64,000 nt of DNA, taken from contig NZ_JAKTNR010000001.1 in the NCBI RefSeq assembly GCF_022760855.1, positions 248,001 to 312,000 on the forward strand, read 5' to 3'. Below, piece after piece: positions 61,001 to 64,000 of this stretch (positions within the stretch are counted from its first letter, which is position 1; each line of letters starts with the position of its first letter). Source of the DNA: Thermus albus. Lineage in GTDB: Bacteria; Deinococcota; Deinococci; Deinococcales; Thermaceae. The position numbers and the translations under genes are program-made. The notes beneath the pieces were generated by a model, which saw only the letters and a list, made by a program, of their open reading frames with translations, did no database searches and was not told the origin of the DNA.

Positions 61001-61532
61001 TACCGAGGTGTACTCCAACACGGGCGGGCAGGCCTCCAAGGCCACGGGCCTAGGGGCTGTGGCCAAGTTCGCCGCTGCCGGCAAGCCCACCCCCAAGAAG
61101 GACCTGGCCTTCATGGCCATGAGCTACGGTCACGTGTACGTGGCCCAGATCGCCATGGGGGCTAACGATGCCCACACGGTGAAGGCCTTCCTCGAGGCCG
61201 AGGCCCATAAGGGACCGGCCCTTCTCATCGCCTACAGCCACTGCATCGCCCACGGCATTGACATGGCCAAGGGTATGGAACACCAAAGGCTGGCCGAGCG
61301 CACCGGGTACTGGCCGCTTTTCCGATACATTCCCGGACAGGGATTGGTCCTGGATTCCAAGCCTCCCACCCTACCCTTGCGGGAATACCTCTATGCGGAA
61401 AACCGTTACCGGCTCCTCCTGCAAACCCACCCCGAGGGAGCGGAAGCCTTTTTAAGGCTAGCGGAAGAAGCGGTGCGGGAAAGGTGGGAGAGGCTTACCC
61501 GCATGGCGGGTAAGGAGATTGTGCCAAGCTAG
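58029..61532 (+). CDS. nifJ: Pyruvate:ferredoxin (flavodoxin) oxidoreductase
   Basis: 1167 residues, the single-chain homodimeric PFOR. Oxidises pyruvate to acetyl-CoA and CO2 with reduction of ferredoxin or flavodoxin. In order: the pyrimidine-binding domain (IYPITPASPMAELCDEWA), the transketolase-C-like domain, the gamma-type domain (GADGTVSANKNTIKIIG), a ferredoxin insert with two 4Fe-4S motifs (CIQCGKCVMVCPH and CTGCSLCVEVCP), and the ThDP domain (CAGCGETPY, GGDGWAYDIGYGG, LDTEVYSNTGGQ). ATG 58029 is preferred over GTG 58020. The PyrD-like gene follows at 15 nt. Confidence 0.95.
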   Translation: MRPITVDGNEAVARVAYRLSEVIAIYPITPASPMAELCDEWAAKGEPNLFGLVPRVVEMQSEGGAAGALHGALQEGVLATTFTASQGLLLMIPDMYKIAGQALPGVIHVAARALATHALSIFGDHQDVYAVRATGWPILISESVQAAQDLAAMAHLIALRASLPMLHAMDGFRTSHEVQKILPLSDRELKALFPFGALEAYRQRALTPENPVIRGTAQNPDHYFQNREAINRYYLRLPQVVAETMEHFAQVTGRRYAPYEYVGHPEAERVVVVMGSASLAVEEAVEHLLKQGERVGMVRVRLYRPFHAEAFLAALPKTVRKVAVLDRGKEPGAVGEPLFQEVAAALALRGGEVPLVVGGRYGLSSKEFTPAMALGVYEELKGERPRHGFTVGIVDDLTGTSLSYPELDFEDPASVRAVFYALGADGTVSANKNTIKIIGEETPLYAQGYFVYDSKKSGSRTVSHLRFGPNPLNKPYLIQKANFVGIHQWGFLERLPMLELAEEGATVLINSPYPKEEVWDRLPRPVQEEILRKKLRVYVVNAYELARKVGLPGRINVIMQAAFFKLSGILPLEEAEARIKKGIEKSYGKRGKSVLEKNFQAVELGLRAVEPLPIPETVSSEKGLLPAMVGNPPAFVRDVLGPIALGLGDALPVSAFPPDGTYPTGTARYEKRGIAEFIPTWDPGVCIQCGKCVMVCPHAVIRAKVVPEEALAQAPEGFPHRKAMWKELSGEFTLAISPDDCTGCSLCVEVCPAKDKQNPSRKALNLAPRLEVREAMNRHWDFFLSLPETPRAGLKLHTVKDVQLLEPLFEFPGACAGCGETPYLRLLSQLFGDRLLIANATGCSSIYGGNLPTTPWSKNREGRGPAWANSLFEDNAEFGLGMRLALDKKAEYARGLLRSFQHLLGQGLTDRLLQEVGPEGVEERRRDVALLRERLTGLDDPKAKDLLAVADALIPHSVWIVGGDGWAYDIGYGGLDHVLSSGANVKVLVLDTEVYSNTGGQASKATGLGAVAKFAAAGKPTPKKDLAFMAMSYGHVYVAQIAMGANDAHTVKAFLEAEAHKGPALLIAYSHCIAHGIDMAKGMEHQRLAERTGYWPLFRYIPGQGLVLDSKPPTLPLREYLYAENRYRLLLQTHPEGAEAFLRLAEEAVRERWERLTRMAGKEIVPS

Positions 61533-61547
61533 AGGGAGGAGGAGGGT

Positions 61548-62546
61548 ATGGACCTCAGCACCACCTATATGGGGCTAAAGCTGGAGCACCCCTTGGTGGC
61601 TTCCGCCTCGCCCCTCACGGAAAAGCTGGATGGGTTTTTGCGCCTGGAGGATGGGGGGGCGGCGGCCATCGTGATGCACTCCCTCTTTGAGGAGCAGGTG
61701 ACCCTCGAGGAGGAGCTGCTGGACCACTACCTGCACTATGGCCACGAGAGCTACGCCGAGGCCCTTTCCTACTTTCCTCGAGCCCACGAGTACCGCCTGA
61801 CCCCAGAGCGCTATCTGGATCTCCTCTCCCGGGCCAAGGAACGGGTTTCCGTCCCCATCATCGCCAGCCTGAACGGGATAAGCCGTGGGGGTTGGGTGGA
61901 ATACGCCAGCCTCTTAGAGGAAGCCGGGGCCAACGCCCTAGAGCTCAACCTTTACTACATCCCCACCGACCCCGCCTTATCCGGGGCCGAGGTGGAGGCC
62001 ATGTACCTGGATACCATCCGGGCGGTGGTGGAAAGCGTGGGGCTACCGGTGGCGGTCAAGGTGGGGCACGCCTTCAGCGCCTTCGCCCACTTTGCCAAGC
62101 GGGTGGAGGGCACGGGGGCTAAGGCCTTGGTCCTCTTTAACCGTTTTTACCAACCCGATTTTGACTTGGAAACCCTCTCCGTGGTGCCCACCTTGAGCCT
62201 TTCCCGCCCTTACGAAGCCCTCTTGCGTATCCATTGGATCGCCCTCCTCTATGGCCGGGTTGGGTTGGACCTGGCCTTGTCAGGGGGGGTTCACTCTGGC
62301 CGGGAAGCCATCAAGGGCCTTTTGGCCGGCGCCCAGGTGGTGATGATCACCTCGGCCATCCTGGAAAAGGGCCCCCATCACTTCCGCACCGTGCTGGAGG
62401 AGCTGAAGGCCTTCATGGAGGAGAAGGAGTACGCGAGCGTGGCGGAGATGCGGGGGGTGATGAGCTACCAGAAGGTGGCGGAGCCAGCAGCCTTTGAGCG
62501 GGCCAACTACCTTAAGGTTCTGGGCTCGTATCGCCTTCTTCCCTAA
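61548..62546 (+). CDS. Dihydroorotate dehydrogenase-like flavoprotein
   Basis: 332 residues, FMN TIM-barrel related to PyrD. MDLSTTYMGLKLEHPLVASA begins the barrel; VEYASLLEEAGANALELNLYY and VMITSAILEKGPHHFRTVL carry FMN-phosphate contacts. It differs from true class 1 enzymes, and the same type often follows nifJ in other bacteria, so a redox link with PFOR is likely (context inference). GAGGAGGAGGG precedes the ATG. Its last 35 bp overlap the HARE-HTH gene on the opposite strand. Confidence 0.85.
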   Translation: MDLSTTYMGLKLEHPLVASASPLTEKLDGFLRLEDGGAAAIVMHSLFEEQVTLEEELLDHYLHYGHESYAEALSYFPRAHEYRLTPERYLDLLSRAKERVSVPIIASLNGISRGGWVEYASLLEEAGANALELNLYYIPTDPALSGAEVEAMYLDTIRAVVESVGLPVAVKVGHAFSAFAHFAKRVEGTGAKALVLFNRFYQPDFDLETLSVVPTLSLSRPYEALLRIHWIALLYGRVGLDLALSGGVHSGREAIKGLLAGAQVVMITSAILEKGPHHFRTVLEELKAFMEEKEYASVAEMRGVMSYQKVAEPAAFERANYLKVLGSYRLLP

Positions 62547-62760
62547 GGGCGTACAGGCCCTTGCCCAGGGCCACCACCGGGCTCCTATGCCAGCGGGCCA
62601 GGGCGGAGAGCTGGATCTTGGCGATCTTTTCCGGTTCCCGAACGTGGGCCCAAAGCCCCGAATCCTTAAGGCGGCGGCCTATCTCCGTGTAGTGGAGGGG
62701 CTTCCCTTCCTCCTTCAGCATCTTTAGCACCGCCTTGCGAAACCGGGCGGGTGGTGCCAT
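62512..62760 (-). CDS. HARE-HTH (winged helix) domain protein
   Basis: 82 residues, almost entirely one HB1/ASXL/restriction-endonuclease HTH (HARE-HTH) domain: FRKAVLKMLKEEGKPLHYTE, IGRRLKDSGLWAH, and VALGKGLYAL as the wing. Such domains are thought to bind DNA and are usually fused to other proteins (RNA polymerase delta, nucleases); here it stands alone. TATACT lies 10 nt before the ATG on the minus strand, back to back with the polX promoter. Confidence 0.8.
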   Translation of the reverse strand: MAPPARFRKAVLKMLKEEGKPLHYTEIGRRLKDSGLWAHVREPEKIAKIQLSALARWHRSPVVALGKGLYALREEGDTSPEP

Positions 62761-62770
62761 GGGCAGTCCC

Positions 62771-62786
62771 AGTATACCCGTATAGT
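62771..62786. promoter_or_regulatory. Divergent -10 boxes (HARE-HTH / polX)
   Basis: Minus-strand TATACT (62771-62776) serves the HARE-HTH gene. Plus-strand TATAGT (62781-62786) ends 6 nt before the polX ATG. The start codons are 32 bp apart. Confidence 0.55.
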
Positions 62787-62792
62787 GGGGGC

Positions 62793-64000
62793 ATGAAGAA
62801 CCAGGAGCTCGCCCGCCTGTTTGAGGAAATCGGGCTCATGAGCGAGTTTTTGGGGGATAACCCATTCCGGGTCCGGGCCTACTACCAAGCTGCCCGCACC
62901 CTTTACGACCTGGATACCCCCATTGAAGAGGTGGCCAAGGGGGGCAAGGAGGCCCTTCTGGCGCTGCCGGGAATCGGCCCCGACCTGGCGGAGAAGATCC
63001 TGGAGTTTCTAGCCACGGGAAGGATTAAAAAGCACCAGGAGCTTTCCGCCAAGGTACCAAGGGGGGTCTTGGCGGTGATGGAAGTCCCCGGGGTGGGGCC
63101 CAAGACCGCCCGGCAGCTCTATGACCAGCTGGGCATTGATTCCCTGGAAAAACTAAGGGAAGCCCTGGATCGGGGAGATCTGCTTCGCCTTAAGGGCTTC
63201 GGCCCCAAAAAGGCGGAAAGGATCCGGGAGGGGCTGGCCTTGGTGCAGGTGGCGGGTAAACGCAGGCCCTTGGGGGCGGTGCTTTCCTTGGCGCGGAACC
63301 TTCTTGCCGCCATCCGAGCCCTGCCCGGTGTGGAGAGGGCGGAACTTTGCGGGTCCGCTCGGCGGTACAAGGACACCGTGGGGGACCTGGACTACCTGGT
63401 GGCCACCGAGAGGAGCGAGGAGGTGGTAAAGGCCTTTGTGAAGCTTCCGCAGGTGAAGGAGGTCTACGCTCAGGGCAAGGAGCGGGCCACCGTGTTCCTT
63501 AAAAATGGCCTCCAGGTGGACCTCCGGGTGGTGCCGCCCGAGAGTTGGGGCTCCGGGCTGCAGTATCTCACCGGAAGCAAGGAGCACTCCATCAAGCTCC
63601 GTTCCTTGGCCCAGGAGAGGGGTCTGAAGCTTTCCGAGTACGGGGTCTTCCGCGGGGAGAAGCGCCTGGCAGGGGAGACGGAGGAGGGGGTCTATGAGGC
63701 TTTGGGGCTTCCCTTTGTTCCCCCTCCCCTGAGGGAGGACCGGGGGGAGATAGAGGCGGCGCTTGGGGGGAAGCTTCCGAGGCTATTGGAGCTTTCCCAG
63801 ATCCAGGGGGATCTGCAGGTGCACTCCACCTACTCCGATGGGCAAAACAGCCTGGAGGAGCTTTGGCAGGCGGCCAGGGGCTTGGGCTACCAGTACCTGG
63901 GGGTGACGGACCACTCCCCGGCGGTGCGGGTGGCGGGGGGGCCCTCCCCGGAGGAGGCCTTAAGGCGGATAGAAACCATCCGCCGCTTCAACGAGACCCA
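62793..64000 (+). CDS. polX: Family X DNA polymerase with PHP domain, 3' truncated by window
   Basis: 402 codons are visible and the gene runs off the end. Bacterial PolX fills short gaps in base-excision repair and has 3'-5' exonuclease activity from its PHP domain. There are two helix-hairpin-helix motifs (LPGIGPDLAEKI, VPGVGPKTARQL) and a third-like LKGFGPKKAERI. The polymerase palm holds CGSARRYKDTVGDLDYLVAT with the metal-binding Asp pair, and VDLRV with the third Asp. From about residue 345 the PHP domain begins (QGDLQVHSTYSDG, VTDHSPAVRVAGG). TATAGT lies 6 nt before the ATG. Confidence 0.95.
   Translation, partial: MKNQELARLFEEIGLMSEFLGDNPFRVRAYYQAARTLYDLDTPIEEVAKGGKEALLALPGIGPDLAEKILEFLATGRIKKHQELSAKVPRGVLAVMEVPGVGPKTARQLYDQLGIDSLEKLREALDRGDLLRLKGFGPKKAERIREGLALVQVAGKRRPLGAVLSLARNLLAAIRALPGVERAELCGSARRYKDTVGDLDYLVATERSEEVVKAFVKLPQVKEVYAQGKERATVFLKNGLQVDLRVVPPESWGSGLQYLTGSKEHSIKLRSLAQERGLKLSEYGVFRGEKRLAGETEEGVYEALGLPFVPPPLREDRGEIEAALGGKLPRLLELSQIQGDLQVHSTYSDGQNSLEELWQAARGLGYQYLGVTDHSPAVRVAGGPSPEEALRRIETIRRFNET

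Overview
The window reads as a chromosomal segment of a Thermus-like bacterium (Deinococcus-Thermus). GC is very high, genes are packed head to tail with ATGA or GTGA overlaps, codons end mostly in G or C, and many proteins (SmpB, GatC, the M29 aminopeptidase, the GlnAT-like aminotransferase, PolX) closely match Thermus proteins I know. Nearly all of the window is housekeeping core genome. The accessory content is a decayed IS5-type transposase, a decayed VapBC-type pair, a chimeric ABC-transporter relic and a lone arsenite exporter.

Layout. 1-1300: zinc-ribbon protein end, 1-Cys peroxiredoxin, MazG-like phosphohydrolase. 1284-7717 (minus): a seven-gene chain bioY > nitrilase-like > smpB > amidase > GerMN protein > smc > mazG, headed by a promoter that carries a perfect BirA-type operator. 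7903-10876: gap-pgk and tpiA. 10909-14050: aminotransferase plus a 2-oxoacid dehydrogenase E1 alpha/beta pair. 14051-15370: transposase remnant and ACR3. 15392-17968: hemL, mnmE. 17971-20711 (minus): metY-metX under a SAM-I (S-box) riboswitch. 20756-20832: tRNA-Pro(CGG). 20874-25436: PhoU-domain transporter, rsmD, coaD, aldehyde dehydrogenase, aroH. 25456-31867: PIG-L deacetylase, then a minus-strand run gatC > serS > N-acylamino acid racemase-like > GNAT > amidohydrolase > ClC. 31894-38562: DUF554 protein, mnmD, polysaccharide deacetylase, MFS, two glycosyltransferases and an LpxB-like protein (envelope glycolipid flavour). 38689-44433: DegV, mfd, lipoprotein, outer-membrane-like barrel. 44532-49772: fatty-acid beta-oxidation operon. 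49825-52940: VapBC relic, cysS, hslO, universal stress protein. 52937-56460: chimeric transporter relic, CPA2 antiporter, second sulfhydrylase-like enzyme. 56560-64000: M29 aminopeptidase, small membrane protein, nifJ with a PyrD-like partner, a HARE-HTH protein and the start of polX.

Two regulatory finds stand out. The metYX leader has a canonical S-box aptamer followed by a chain of mutually exclusive stems whose logic predicts shut-off by SAM through Shine-Dalgarno sequestration. The bioY promoter is covered by a 9-bp inverted repeat with a 15-nt spacer, the geometry of a biotin-repressor site, and it sits ahead of a long operon that includes smpB and smc. A third, window-wide signal is a -10-like TAnnnT box placed 6-8 nt before about eighteen start codons, which implies widespread leaderless mRNAs. 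It includes divergent gene pairs whose -10 boxes overlap.
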